A stretch of DNA of 33,336 nucleotides from Wenzhouxiangellaceae bacterium (GCA_018334995.1 JAGXKW010000005.1:40253-73588), one strand, 5' to 3'; counted from the stretch's first letter, positions 15,855-24,806 are shown. The notes: generated by a model from the sequence alone, not told the origin. A program made the numbers and translations.

Positions 15855-16157
15855 GAGTGGCCTGGAAGCATGACAGTCAAGCCTGCAAGTCTACCGCAGG
15901 GAGGCGACGATTTCCGGATTCAAAGCGCCTTGCCGTGAGCCGCTGCCGGCCCGAGCGCGGGCTGCCGGAGGCCTTCGCGCTCTTCTCGCATCATGCGTCG
16001 ATCGGCGCATGCCTTTTACGCCGTCCACGATCATTTCCTTTCGCGACCGCGGCGCCGGGCACGCACTGCCGGCGGCCAGGTGCACGCAGTCGGCAGTCGG
16101 TTTAGGATATGGTGCGGAAACTGATCGTTTCGTCTTTCCATAAAGGATAGCTCCGAG
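15855..16157. other. 303-base divergent spacer between proS and pssA
   Basis: No gene is supported here. The region should hold both promoters. Near pssA there is a TTTAGGATAT stretch (around 16100-16109) that could include a -10, and AAAGGAT (16142-16148) serves as the pssA ribosome site. No tRNA-like fold was recognised. Confidence 0.5.
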
Positions 16158-16952
16158 TTGACCGACGAGGAAAGCACAAACCGACCGCCGCTGGCGCGAG
16201 GCGCTTACCTGTTGCCGAACGCGCTGACGACTGCGGCATTGCTGGCGGGCTTCTATGCCATCATCGCTGCAGTGCAGGGCGAAACGGTGGCGGCCTGCGT
16301 CGCCGTGGTCGTGGCGGGCCTGCTCGACGGCATCGACGGCCGCGTCGCGCGCATGACCGGCACCCAGTCCGAATTCGGTACGCAGTACGACAGCCTGTCG
16401 GACATGGTTTCGTTCGGCCTGGCGCCGGCCATACTGGTGTGGAGCTGGTCTCTGTCGTCGGTCGAGCTTGCCGGCCCGATCGGCGAGAAGATCGGCTGGC
16501 TGAGCGCTTTTTTCTATTCGGCCTGCGCTGCTCTGCGCCTGGCGCGCTTCAATACCCAGGCCGGTGTGGCCGACAAACGTTACTTCCAGGGCCTGGCCAG
16601 CCCGGCGGCGGCCGGTACGCTGGTGTCGACCATCTGGTTCTGCGAAAGCCGCGGGATCGGTCCGGCGGCCGTGGCCTGGCCGATGCTGGTGCTCACCGTG
16701 ATGCTCGGGGCGCTGATGGTCTCGAGGCTGCGCTATCTAAGCTTCAAGGGCGGCGCCTCGCGCGAGCGCGAGCGGGTGCCCATCGCCTGGATTTTCGTAC
16801 TGCTGATCGTCATCGTGCTGCTTGCGATCGATCTCCCCGCGGTGCTGTTCACCATCGGCGTGCTGTACGTGACCTCCGGGCTGGTGATGACGCTGAGGGG
16901 CCGCTACCAGCGCCGGCGCAGGCGCAAACCGGAGTCGACCGGCCGTGATTGA
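16158..16952 (+). CDS. pssA: CDP-diacylglycerol--serine O-phosphatidyltransferase
   Basis: Inner-membrane CDP-alcohol phosphatidyltransferase of 264 aa that makes phosphatidylserine, precursor of phosphatidylethanolamine. The family motif D-G-x2-A-R-x8-G-x3-D-x3-D is exact: Asp60, Gly61, Ala64, Arg65, Gly74, Asp78 and Asp82. About seven hydrophobic segments follow, with LRLARFN after the motif, as in PssA of the Bacillus type rather than the unrelated E. coli PLD-type enzyme. The start is TTG at 16158, with AAAGGAT about ten bases upstream. The C-terminus is strongly basic (RRRRRKPE). It overlaps the next gene by eight bases. Confidence 0.9.
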   Translation: MTDEESTNRPPLARGAYLLPNALTTAALLAGFYAIIAAVQGETVAACVAVVVAGLLDGIDGRVARMTGTQSEFGTQYDSLSDMVSFGLAPAILVWSWSLSSVELAGPIGEKIGWLSAFFYSACAALRLARFNTQAGVADKRYFQGLASPAAAGTLVSTIWFCESRGIGPAAVAWPMLVLTVMLGALMVSRLRYLSFKGGASRERERVPIAWIFVLLIVIVLLAIDLPAVLFTIGVLYVTSGLVMTLRGRYQRRRRRKPESTGRD

Positions 16953-17382
16953 TGCCCGCGCGATCAGCCGGCTGCAGGCGATGGACGTGCCGGTGTGGAG
17001 ATTGCGGCGCCGCAAGGCGTCCGTGGCCGAACCCGCCGAGCCCGAAGCCGCGTCCCGGCGCATTCGGCTGGAGGCCGGGAGCGGCCGCTGGCTGCTGGTC
17101 GTCGAAGACACGGCGCGCGATCGGCACGCCGCACTGCTGGAAGACATCCGGGCGGCGCTGGGCACGAGCGACTGCCGGTTCGGCACCTGGTCGGATTCCC
17201 CGGACGCCGGCATTGCGTTTTCCGACTGCCGGGACCACGGCATCGGGCACATTCTGGTCTTCGAGGACGGCGTCGCGTCGCGCGATGACCTGGTTCAAGC
17301 CGGACCGCTGGACCGGCTGGGCGCCTCGGCGCAGGCACGCCGGGCGCTGTGGCAGCGCTTGCGATCGCTGTTGGAGGCTTGA
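16945..17382 (+). CDS. holD: Divergent DNA polymerase III psi subunit (HolD-like)
   Basis: Protein of 145 aa from a GTG start. I compared it from memory with E. coli HolD and see the same plan. An N-terminal segment SRLQAMDVPVWRLRRR matches the chi/tau-linked HolD start QLQQLGITQWSLRRP. Then come a central strand WLLVVED with a DIRAALG helix, and a C-terminal ARRALWQRL that matches HolD ARAALWQQI. Psi joins the clamp loader to chi (HolC) and SSB. Location supports it: rimI follows after one base, as in E. coli holD-rimI. It overlaps pssA by eight bases, so it is in the same operon. Identity is low, so automated annotation may leave it hypothetical. Confidence 0.68.
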   Translation: MIDARAISRLQAMDVPVWRLRRRKASVAEPAEPEAASRRIRLEAGSGRWLLVVEDTARDRHAALLEDIRAALGTSDCRFGTWSDSPDAGIAFSDCRDHGIGHILVFEDGVASRDDLVQAGPLDRLGASAQARRALWQRLRSLLEA

Positions 17383-17383
17383 C

Positions 17384-17884
17384 ATGGTTGCCGTTCTGAA
17401 GCCCGAATACGTGATTCGCCCGATGCGCCGCAGCGATGCCGACGCGGTGCACGAGATCGAGCAGGACTCGTATCCATATCCCTGGAGCAGGGGCATCTTT
17501 TCCGACTGCATGCGCATCGGGTACTGCTGCCGGGTTGCCGAATGCACGAGCGGGGCTGGCGGCGATATCGGCGGCTACGCCATCCTTTCGGCGGCCGCCG
17601 GCGAAGCGCACCTGCTCAATCTGTGCGTGGCGCCGGCGCACCGACGCCAGGGTCTGGGCCAGCTGCTGCTCGATGGCGTATTCATCGACGCACGCCTGCT
17701 TCGGGCCCGACGCCTGTTTCTCGAAGTCCGGCCCTCCAACCACGGTGCCGTTGCGCTGTACCGGCAAAACGAATTTCGCGTCATCGGACGCCGGCCGGAC
17801 TATTACCCGGGCTATGAAGGGCGCGAGGATGCCCTGGTGATGGTCCATCATCTCGAAGACCCGCCCGGAGAACAATCGTCGTGA
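17384..17884 (+). CDS. rimI: Ribosomal protein bS18-alanine N-acetyltransferase
   Basis: GNAT acetyltransferase of 166 aa that acetylates the N-terminal alanine of ribosomal protein S18 with acetyl-CoA. Family features: IEQDSYPYPWSRGIFSDCM (RimI AFPWSxxxF region), LLNLCVAPAHRRQGLGQLLL with the CoA-binding RRQGLG at residues 87-92, LEVRPSNHGAVALYRQNEF and RRPDYYPG. ATG at 17384 has GGAGG seven bases upstream. It starts one base after the holD stop and overlaps the nitrilase by four bases. Confidence 0.92.
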   Translation: MVAVLKPEYVIRPMRRSDADAVHEIEQDSYPYPWSRGIFSDCMRIGYCCRVAECTSGAGGDIGGYAILSAAAGEAHLLNLCVAPAHRRQGLGQLLLDGVFIDARLLRARRLFLEVRPSNHGAVALYRQNEFRVIGRRPDYYPGYEGREDALVMVHHLEDPPGEQSS

Positions 17885-18843
17885 CCCGGCCGCTGCGCGT
17901 CGCCGCCGCCCAGATCGCGCCGGTATGGCTGGATCGCGATGCGACGCTGGCGCGGGTGGTCGAGCAGATCGACGCCGCCGGCGAGCAGCGCGCGAGCCTG
18001 GTCGCGTTCGGCGAATGCCTGGTGCCCGGTTACCCGTTCTGGGTCGAGCGCACCGACGGAGCGCGATTCGGCAGCAGCCTGCAGCAGGCGTTGTTCGCCC
18101 ACTATGTCGATCAGGCCGTCGACCTCGACTTCGGGCATCTCGACGGCGTGATCGACGCCGCACGCCGCAACCGCACCGCGGTCGTGCTGGGCGTCCTGGA
18201 GCGCCCGTCGAATCGCGGCGAAAGCGTCTACGCCAGCGCCGTATCGATCGCGTCGGACGGGCGGATCCAGGCCGTGCAGCGCAAGCTGATGCCCACGCAT
18301 GAGGAGCGCCTGGTCTGGGCCATCGGCGACGGCAACGGTCTGCGCACCTGGCGGCTGGGCGATTTCACCGTCGGCGCATTGAACTGCTGGGAGAACTGGA
18401 TGCCGCTGGCGCGAGCCAGCCTGCAAGCCCAGGGCGAGGACCTGCACGTCGCGATCTGGCCGGGAAATGCGCGCAACACCGCCGAAATCACGCGCTTCAT
18501 GGCGCTCGAGGGCCGCAGTTTCGTGCTCTCGGTATCGGGCCTGATGCGCGCCGAGGATCTGCCCGTCGACCTGCCGGGCGGCGATCCGCTGCGCGACGCC
18601 GCGGCCGACATGCCGTGGGCCGCCGGCGGTTCCTGCCTGGCCGGGCCCGACGGCGGCTGGCTGATCGAGCCGGTGGAAAACGAGCAGGGGCTTTTCGTCG
18701 CCGAGATCGACCACGAGCAGGTGCGCCGGGCGCGCCACGATTTCGACCCGTCCGGGCATTACTCGCGCCCGGACGTGTTTCGGCTGGAGGTCGACCGCAC
18801 GCGGCAGCGCATCGGGCGCTTCCGCGACATCGAACGATCGTGA
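17881..18843 (+). CDS. Nitrilase-family carbon-nitrogen hydrolase
   Basis: Cytoplasmic hydrolase of 320 aa (GTG start). The catalytic triad of the superfamily is intact: Glu45 in VAFGECLVPGYPFW, Lys135 in RKLMPTHEERLVW (with the second Glu142) and Cys169 in GALNCWENWMPLAR. The PGYPxW and CWENxxPLxR contexts belong to the true nitrilase branch (nitrile to acid plus ammonia) rather than to amidases or NAD synthetases. The substrate cannot be told from sequence. It overlaps rimI by four bases (GTGA), so it appears to be in the pssA-holD-rimI operon. Such an enzyme is not a usual partner there. Confidence 0.88.
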   Translation: MTRPLRVAAAQIAPVWLDRDATLARVVEQIDAAGEQRASLVAFGECLVPGYPFWVERTDGARFGSSLQQALFAHYVDQAVDLDFGHLDGVIDAARRNRTAVVLGVLERPSNRGESVYASAVSIASDGRIQAVQRKLMPTHEERLVWAIGDGNGLRTWRLGDFTVGALNCWENWMPLARASLQAQGEDLHVAIWPGNARNTAEITRFMALEGRSFVLSVSGLMRAEDLPVDLPGGDPLRDAAADMPWAAGGSCLAGPDGGWLIEPVENEQGLFVAEIDHEQVRRARHDFDPSGHYSRPDVFRLEVDRTRQRIGRFRDIERS

Positions 18844-18860
18844 CCCGACAGGAGAACGCC

Positions 18861-19631
18861 ATGATCCGCTTTATTGTTCTATCCGCGGCGCTGTTGCTGC
18901 CGCCGATCGCCATCCAGGCCGCCAGCCTGCCCGATGGGCCGTATGTTTCCACGAGCGCGTCGGCCATCGAGGAAGTCGATCCCGACTACGCGGTGATCGA
19001 TCTTCGGTTCCGAGTCGTCGAACCGTCTCCCGACGAGGCGCGCGCCACGACCAACCGGGCCCAGCAGCGCCTGATCGGATTGCTCGAACCGTTCCAGGAT
19101 GCGCTGCGCGATCATCGACTCGAATCGATGCAGTTCGGCGAGGAATACGAGTTCGACCGCGAGCGGCAAAAACGTTTGCGGGTCGGTTATTTCGGTGCGT
19201 TTTCATTCCGGCTGGAAGTCGATGATCTGGACGCGCTCGGCAAACTGCATTATCAGCTGGCCGGCCTGGAATGGAATTCGCTGGGCAATCCGGCGTTCAA
19301 GGTGGCCGACGAGGAGGCCGCGCAGGACCTGGCGCGTCGGCGTGCGCTGGAAAAGGCCGGGCAGCAGGCCAGGGTGCTGGCCGAAGCCCAGGGTGCGCGG
19401 TTGGGCGCGGTCTGGGGCATCATGTTCGAGCCCATGCACGACCTTGCCGGACGTTCGCCGGGCTTGATCGGCGGCAGCCGGGCACCGCAGGCGGAAATGC
19501 GCATGAGCATGGCCGAATCGGAGTTCGCGCTGCCGGTGGAGCCGCGTCCGGTGCGTTTCGAAGCTACCGTCGGCGTGGTCTTCGCGCTGGAGACCGATCC
19601 GGAATCAGGATCCGGATCGCGGGAGGATTAG
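18861..19631 (+). CDS. SIMPL-domain (DUF541) exported protein
   Basis: Periplasmic or lipid-free exported protein of 256 aa with a signal peptide (MIRFIVLSAALLLPPIAIQA). The body is a SIMPL/DUF541 domain: STSASAIEEVDPDYAVIDLRF at the start, EARATTNRAQQRLIGLL, a central strand region, then DLARRRALEKAGQQARVLAEAQGARLG, the family's long helix, and a final strand VRFEATVGVVFAL. Members have been linked to oxidative stress (E. coli YggE) or envelope maintenance, with no firm activity. The ATG at 18861 has AGGAG seven bases upstream. It is the last gene of the pssA run. Confidence 0.85.
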   Translation: MIRFIVLSAALLLPPIAIQAASLPDGPYVSTSASAIEEVDPDYAVIDLRFRVVEPSPDEARATTNRAQQRLIGLLEPFQDALRDHRLESMQFGEEYEFDRERQKRLRVGYFGAFSFRLEVDDLDALGKLHYQLAGLEWNSLGNPAFKVADEEAAQDLARRRALEKAGQQARVLAEAQGARLGAVWGIMFEPMHDLAGRSPGLIGGSRAPQAEMRMSMAESEFALPVEPRPVRFEATVGVVFALETDPESGSGSRED

Positions 19632-19697
19632 AACCGGGGGCGGCCAGACAAGGATGGCGTTGCTCCGTTGAAGGATGCGGGCATGTTGCAGCGCGAG

Positions 19698-19767
19698 GAT
19701 CCGGCGGATATCGATCGCCGAAGGCCTCGCCACGCGTCGAACTGAAGCGATCGATAGCCGCCGGATC
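19698..19767. repeat. 21-bp near-perfect inverted repeat between convergent genes
   Basis: 19698-19718 and the reverse complement of 19747-19767 match at 20 of 21 positions (GATCCGGCGG then TATCGATCGC). The 28-base loop lies between. It is located between the ends of the SIMPL gene and valS. Such a large stem can stop polymerase, protect 3' ends or be a REP-like dispersed element. No T-run is present. Confidence 0.75.
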
Positions 19768-19841
19768 CGGTGTCGAAGCCACTGGTCCGGCAATTCCCGA
19801 GACCTTGCGCCGGCCGGGCCGTGCGTGGTCGATTTCCGGCC

Positions 19842-22613
19842 TCAGAGGTTTTTCAGCCTGGCGATCTGGGCTTTCAGTTCCTCGACGCTGCGCTCGTGAT
19901 CGACCTTGCGTCGGCGCTCCTTTTCCACCACCTCGGCCGGCGCGTTGGCGACGAAGCGCTCGTTGGCCAGCTTGCCGGTGACCTGGGCCAGCCCCTTGCT
20001 TTCGCGTTCGAGCTGCTTGTTCAGGCGCGCCAGTTCGGCTTCGACGTCGACCAGGCCGGCCAGCGGGATCAGCAGACGCATTTCGCCGCACAGCTGCACC
20101 GCGCAGTCGGAGGCGTCGCGCGCCTCGTCGACGAGCTCGATGGTCTCCAGCCGCGCCAGCCGGCGGACCAGTTCGCCGAAGCGTTCGAAGCGTTCAGCGT
20201 CCTCGCCTGAAGCCTGCTGTACCAGCAGCGGCATGGGCTTGCCCGGCGCCAGGTCGAGCTCGGTGCGCGCAGAGCGCACGCCCATGATGACGCCCTTGAG
20301 CCATTCGGCGTCGGCCTCGGCCCGTTCGTCGACCGCGCCGGCTTCGGGCCACGCCGCGGTCGCCAGGTAGTCGGTCTCCAGCGCCAGCGGCGTTCGGATG
20401 CGCTGCCAGATTTCCTCGGTGACGAACGGCACGAACGGGTGCAGCAGCCTGAGCGTGGCATCCAGCACTTCGGCCAGGGTCCGGCGGGTGGACGCGCGCG
20501 TGGCCGGATCGGCGTCGTCGGCGAGCGCCGGCTTGGCCAGTTCCAGGTACCAGTCGCAGAACTCGTGCCAGACGAATTCGTACAGCGCGCTGGAGGCCAG
20601 GTCGAAACGGTAGTCGGAAAGCGCCCGGTCGACTTCGGCAATGGTGCGATCGAGGCGTGAGCGGATCCAGCGCGAGATCATGTCTCCGGGGTCGTTGCCG
20701 GTACGGGCGGCCGGCAGCGCTTCTTCGCCGATATGCATCAGCACGAAACGCGAGGCGTTCCAGAGCTTGTTGAGGAAGTTGCGGTAGCCCTGGCAGCGCG
20801 CCAGGTCGAACTTGATATCGCGGCCGTGGCCGGCCAGCGCGGTAAAGGTGAATCTCAGTGCATCGGCCCCGAAGGCGGGAATGCCGTCGGGGAATTCGTC
20901 GCGCGTATGTTTTTCGATCGCAGCCTTCATCTTCGGCTGCAGCAATGCGGCCGTGCGCTTTTCGACCAGCGAATCCAGGTCGATCCCGTCGATCAGGTCG
21001 ATGGGGTCGAGCACGTTGCCCTTTGACTTGGACATCTTCTGGCCGTCGCGGTCGCGGATCAGCCCCGTGATGTAGACCTGCTCGAACGGCACCTTGCCGG
21101 TGAAGTGGCCGGTCATCATGATCATGCGCGCGACCCAGAAGAAGATGATGTCGAAGCCGGTGATCAGTACCGAGGTCGGCAGATAGCGGTCGAAGCCTTC
21201 CGCTTCCATCCGCTCGGGATCGGGCCAGCCCAGCGTGGAGTGTGCCCACAGCGCCGATGAGAACCAGGTCTCGAGCACGTCGTCGTCGCGTGTGAGCGTC
21301 ACGTCGGCCGCGAGGCCGTGCTTGTCGCGCACTTCCTGCTCGCTGCGTCCGACGTAGACACGACCTCGTGTGTCGTACCAGGCCGGGATGCGGTGCCCCC
21401 ACCAGAGCTGGCGCGAGATGCACCAGTCCTGAAGGTTCTCCATCCAGTGCCGGTAGGTGTTGATCCAGTTGCCGGGCACGAACTCGATCTCGCCGGATTC
21501 GACCTTGTCCAGCCCCAGCCTGCCGAGTTCGTCCATCTTCACGAACCACTGGTCGGTCAGGAAAGGTTCGATGATCTGGCCGGAGCGATCGCCGCGCGGG
21601 ACGACCATCGGATGGGGCTTTTCGGAGACCAGCATGTCCCGTGCTTCCAGATCGGCGACGATGCGCTTCCTGGCTTCGAATCGGTCCAGGCCGCGGTAGG
21701 CGGTCGGCGCGTTGTCGTTGATGTGCGCGGTGGCGGTGAAGATGTTGATCGGCTCGAAACCGTGGCGCGCGCCGACCTCCCAGTCGTTGAAATCGTGAGC
21801 CGGCGTGATCTTGACGCAGCCGGTTCCGAATTCGGGGTCGACGTACTCGTCGGTCACTACCGGAATTTCGCGCCCGGTCAGCGGCAACTGCACGGTCTTG
21901 CCGACCAGATCGGTGTAGCGTTCGTCGTCCGGGTGCACTGCCACGCAGACGTCGCCGAGCAATGTTTCGGGCCGGGTGGTGGCCACGACCACGTCGCCCC
22001 GGCCGTCGGCGCGCGGATAACGGATCGACCACAGATTGCCCTGCTCGTCGTGGTTGACGACTTCGAGGTCGGAGATGGCGGTCTGCAGCACCGGGTCCCA
22101 GTTGACCAGGCGCGGGCCGCGGTAGATCCTGCCTTCCTCGAACAGCCGGACGAAGGTTTCCAGGACCGCCTCGGACAGGTCGTCGTCCATGGTGAAGCGC
22201 TCTCGCGACCAGTCGGCCGAAGCGCCCAGCCGGCGCATCTGTTCGGTGATGGTCGAGCCCGACTCGAATTTCCACTGCCAGACCCGATCGATGAACTCTT
22301 GTCTCGAATAGTCGTCGCGCTTGCCGCCTTCGGCCTCGATCTGACGCGAGACCACCATTTCGGTGGCGATGCCGGCGTGGTCGACGCCGACCTGCCACAG
22401 CGTGTCGAACCCCTTCATCCGGTGGACCCGGATCAGCGCGTCCATCAGCGTGTGCTGGAACGCATGTCCCATGTGCAGGGTGCCGGTGACGTTGGGCGGC
22501 GGCAAGAGGATGCTGTAGGGCTTGCCGTTGCCGGAAGGCTCGAAGCAGCCGGCCTGTTCCCATGCCGGGTACCAGCGGTTTTCGATCGTTTCGGGTTCGT
22601 AGGTCTTTTTCAT
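19842..22613 (-). CDS. valS: Valyl-tRNA synthetase
   Basis: Class Ia synthetase of 923 aa that charges tRNA-Val. The HIGH motif appears as HMGH at residues 47-50 ([15 protein letters not shown]). The KMSKS motif is [19 protein letters not shown], near residue 525. The CP1 editing domain (about 190-330) contains [17 protein letters not shown]. The anticodon-binding domain and the C-terminal tRNA-binding coiled coil (about 855-923, [22 protein letters not shown]) are complete. The gene lies downstream of holC on the same strand with 106 bases between, the pepA-holC-valS order known from E. coli. Confidence 0.98.
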   Translation of the reverse strand: MKKTYEPETIENRWYPAWEQAGCFEPSGNGKPYSILLPPPNVTGTLHMGHAFQHTLMDALIRVHRMKGFDTLWQVGVDHAGIATEMVVSRQIEAEGGKRDDYSRQEFIDRVWQWKFESGSTITEQMRRLGASADWSRERFTMDDDLSEAVLETFVRLFEEGRIYRGPRLVNWDPVLQTAISDLEVVNHDEQGNLWSIRYPRADGRGDVVVATTRPETLLGDVCVAVHPDDERYTDLVGKTVQLPLTGREIPVVTDEYVDPEFGTGCVKITPAHDFNDWEVGARHGFEPINIFTATAHINDNAPTAYRGLDRFEARKRIVADLEARDMLVSEKPHPMVVPRGDRSGQIIEPFLTDQWFVKMDELGRLGLDKVESGEIEFVPGNWINTYRHWMENLQDWCISRQLWWGHRIPAWYDTRGRVYVGRSEQEVRDKHGLAADVTLTRDDDVLETWFSSALWAHSTLGWPDPERMEAEGFDRYLPTSVLITGFDIIFFWVARMIMMTGHFTGKVPFEQVYITGLIRDRDGQKMSKSKGNVLDPIDLIDGIDLDSLVEKRTAALLQPKMKAAIEKHTRDEFPDGIPAFGADALRFTFTALAGHGRDIKFDLARCQGYRNFLNKLWNASRFVLMHIGEEALPAARTGNDPGDMISRWIRSRLDRTIAEVDRALSDYRFDLASSALYEFVWHEFCDWYLELAKPALADDADPATRASTRRTLAEVLDATLRLLHPFVPFVTEEIWQRIRTPLALETDYLATAAWPEAGAVDERAEADAEWLKGVIMGVRSARTELDLAPGKPMPLLVQQASGEDAERFERFGELVRRLARLETIELVDEARDASDCAVQLCGEMRLLIPLAGLVDVEAELARLNKQLERESKGLAQVTGKLANERFVANAPAEVVEKERRRKVDHERSVEELKAQIARLKNL

Positions 22614-22687
22614 TCGGCTTCGTCGGCTTCAGCGCGCTGGCCGGCAGGCAGGATTGCGTGGCTTCGCAACGCGCCGTGCCGGTGGCA

Positions 22688-22712
22688 CTTCATGAATGGT
22701 GAATGATAAATC
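22688..22712. repeat. Periodic A/T-rich repeat in the holC-valS spacer
   Basis: On the minus strand this reads ATTTATC-ATTCACC-ATTCATG, three successive heptamers of the type ATTYAYC. It is markedly AT-richer than its surroundings and resembles short periodic repeats found dispersed in other GC-rich genomes. It is too short to judge from one copy. Confidence 0.4.
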
Positions 22713-22719
22713 GTAGTGG

Positions 22720-23121
22720 TTACTTCAATAAATGATGATGCAGGTCGGCGCCGCGCGACTTCCAGTCCAGCCAGCGCCGGCGCAGCCGTTTCCTTGCCTG
22801 CTCATCGGGCGGTACGATTTCGAGCACGCGCTGATAGCTGCCTGCCGGAAGTTCGGCTTCGGCGTCCAGGTTGATCAGCAGTTCCGCCGTTTCGGGCGCC
22901 GTGTCGACCAGCCGGATGGGCGCCGTCGCATCATCGATGCCGTGCGGCAGGAAACGCTTGTCGGGTTTTTCCCAGAGCCTGGCGTCAAGCGCCTCGAGCT
23001 GTCTGCGCCCGCCGACCACGGCAATGTCGGCCGTGGCCGGAAACGCCTTGCCCACCAGCACTCCGGCGACCTCGACGGGATCGGTAAAGCGGCCGGACAT
23101 TTCGTAGAAGTCGATGCGCAT
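22720..23121 (-). CDS. holC: DNA polymerase III chi subunit
   Basis: Clamp-loader accessory subunit of 133 aa that links the psi subunit to SSB. The sequence MRIDFYEM, then LVGKAFPATADIAVVGGRRQLEALDARLWEKPDKRFLPHGI, is the HolC pattern of an N-terminal strand, a Gly-Arg loop and LWxxPxxxFxPH. It ends with VDFVP-like VLEIVPPDEQARKRLRRRWLDWKSRGADLHHH. Its neighbours pepA (upstream) and valS (downstream) give the classical order. A separate holD-like gene lies at 16945. Confidence 0.93.
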   Translation of the reverse strand: MRIDFYEMSGRFTDPVEVAGVLVGKAFPATADIAVVGGRRQLEALDARLWEKPDKRFLPHGIDDATAPIRLVDTAPETAELLINLDAEAELPAGSYQRVLEIVPPDEQARKRLRRRWLDWKSRGADLHHHLLK

Positions 23122-23165
23122 CGCGTTGTCGTCTGGTCGTTTCGTCTATTCGCCGTCTGGTCGAA

Positions 23166-23287
23166 TTCGGGAGACTCGTAGTCGGTGGTCGTCAGTAGTC
23201 GGTAGCCGGCGGTCCGAGGTTGGAGCTTGTGATTGCGGTTCGGTTTTCCGACGACCGACCACCGATCACCGACTACCGATTTCCCGA
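23166..23287. repeat. Degenerate heptamer-repeat inverted element in the pepA-holC spacer
   Basis: The right half, 23248-23279, is 4.5 heptamers of the type CCGAYNA (CCGACGA, CCGACCA, CCGATCA, CCGACTA, CCGA). The left half, about 23166-23216, carries the complementary TCGGTGG/TCGGTAG heptamers, with TTCGGGA and its complement TCCCGAA at the outer ends. Together they could form a long imperfect hairpin after the pepA stop. Confidence 0.7.
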
Positions 23288-23309
23288 AAACCGGAACCGG
23301 TCTTGTCGT

Positions 23310-24806
23310 TCATCCCCCGGCCCTGGTCATCAGCCATTGCGTCAGCATGCCGACCGGACGGCCTGAAGCGCTTTCGGCCTTGCCCCAGACCCAGGCCGAG
23401 CCGGCGATGTCCAGGTGCGCCCAGCGCTGGCCTTCGGCAAAGCGCGCCAGGAAGCAGCCGGCGGTGATCGAGCCGGCGGCCATTCCGCCGACGTTCTTCA
23501 TGTCGGCAAACGGCGTTTCGATCTGCTCCTGGTAATCGTTCCAGAGCGGCAGGCGCCAGGCGCGATCGACCGACTCGGTGCCGGCGGCCAGCAGTTCGCC
23601 GGCGAGATCGTCGTCGTGCGTCATCACGGCGCTGGCGTGGTGGCCCAGCGCGACCACGCAGGCACCGGTCAGGGTCGCGATGTCGACCATGACTTCCGGC
23701 CTGGACTCGCGCGCGGTCCAGGTCAGGGCGTCGGCCAGGATCATCCGGCCTTCGGCGTCGGTATTGTGCACTTCGACGGTCTTGCCCGACATTGTCTCGA
23801 TGACGTCGCCGGGACGGTAGGCCTTGCCGTCGGGCATGTTCTCGACCGCGGCGACTACCGTGTCGACGTTGATCGGCAGCTTCAGGCGCGCGATCGCCTC
23901 GATCACGCCGATCGCCGTGGCCGCCCCGCACATGTCGAACTTCATCTGTTCCATCAGGTCGCGCGGCTTGATCGAGATGCCGCCGGTATCGAAGGTCACG
24001 CCCTTGCCGACCAGCGCGGCCGGCGCCTGGTCGGCGCTGCCGCCGCGCCAGCGCAGCCGGATCAGCCGCGGGCGGTTGGCGCTGCCCTGGGCGACGGCCA
24101 GCAGCGAGCGCATGCCGAGTCGTTCCATCTGCCCGTCCTCCAGCACTTCGACTTCCAGCCCCTCGATTTCATCGGCCAGTTTCTGCGCCGTGTCGGCGAG
24201 ATGCGCCGGCGTGCAGATGTTCGGCGGCAGGTCGCCCAGCAGCCGGCAGCGGCGTATGCCGGCGGCGATGCAGGCCGCCTGTTCCAGGGCTTCCTGCACG
24301 CCGTCGGCGGCCGGAAAGGCCACCCGCCCGGTCGCCGGTGGCGCGTTGGAATCGGGTTTCTTGGTCGCCGAGTAGATATAGTCGGCGTGATCCAGGGCGA
24401 GGGCGGTGCGGCTCGCTTTCCATGCCGCGTCGCGGCCTTCGAGCCGAATCTCGGTGAGCAGGCAGACCGCGTCGGTGGCGCGCGAACTGCGCAGCGCTGC
24501 TCCAGCCGCGCGTGCGGCCTTGACGAACGCCGCGGCGTCGAATTTTTCGGATTTGCCGAGCCCGACCACCAGCAGTCTGCGGGCCTTGAGGCCGTCCGGA
24601 CGGTGAATCATCAGCGTCTTGCCGGCGCCCAGCGCGAGTTCGCCTTCCGTGTCCAGCTCCGCCAGCAGATCCCGGCGGGCGTCTTCCATGTGCGCGGCCT
24701 GCTCGGTGGCCGATTGGTCGGAGAACAGGCCGATGATGAGGCAACCGGTTTCGATGTCGGCCGATGACCGGTCGGTCGTCTGGAACTTGATTGTCTGGAT
24801 GTCCAT
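23310..24806 (-). CDS. pepA: Leucyl aminopeptidase (M17), PepA
   Basis: Cytoplasmic hexameric zinc/manganese aminopeptidase of 498 aa (E. coli 503). The N-terminal macro-like domain is about residues 1-160. The catalytic domain contains NICTPAHLADTAQ, the metal ligands in LVGKGVTFDTGGISIKP, DMCGAATAIGV and the signature NTDAEGRMILADAL, then VDIATLTGACVVALG and the C-terminal DIAGSAWVWGK. In E. coli PepA also acts in Xer recombination and carAB control. The start at 24806 has AGGGA ten bases upstream; the open frame to 24938 has no family similarity. It is divergent from lptF, as in E. coli. Confidence 0.96.
   Translation of the reverse strand: MDIQTIKFQTTDRSSADIETGCLIIGLFSDQSATEQAAHMEDARRDLLAELDTEGELALGAGKTLMIHRPDGLKARRLLVVGLGKSEKFDAAAFVKAARAAGAALRSSRATDAVCLLTEIRLEGRDAAWKASRTALALDHADYIYSATKKPDSNAPPATGRVAFPAADGVQEALEQAACIAAGIRRCRLLGDLPPNICTPAHLADTAQKLADEIEGLEVEVLEDGQMERLGMRSLLAVAQGSANRPRLIRLRWRGGSADQAPAALVGKGVTFDTGGISIKPRDLMEQMKFDMCGAATAIGVIEAIARLKLPINVDTVVAAVENMPDGKAYRPGDVIETMSGKTVEVHNTDAEGRMILADALTWTARESRPEVMVDIATLTGACVVALGHHASAVMTHDDDLAGELLAAGTESVDRAWRLPLWNDYQEQIETPFADMKNVGGMAAGSITAGCFLARFAEGQRWAHLDIAGSAWVWGKAESASGRPVGMLTQWLMTRAGG

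Noticed and set aside
14268-15938. Long plus-strand frame opposite proS (556 codons)
   Set aside because: A GC-rich antisense shadow; proS is intact on the other strand with all class II motifs.
23415-24767. Long plus-strand frame opposite pepA (450 codons)
   Set aside because: Antisense shadow of a well-conserved enzyme gene; composition is that of reversed codons.
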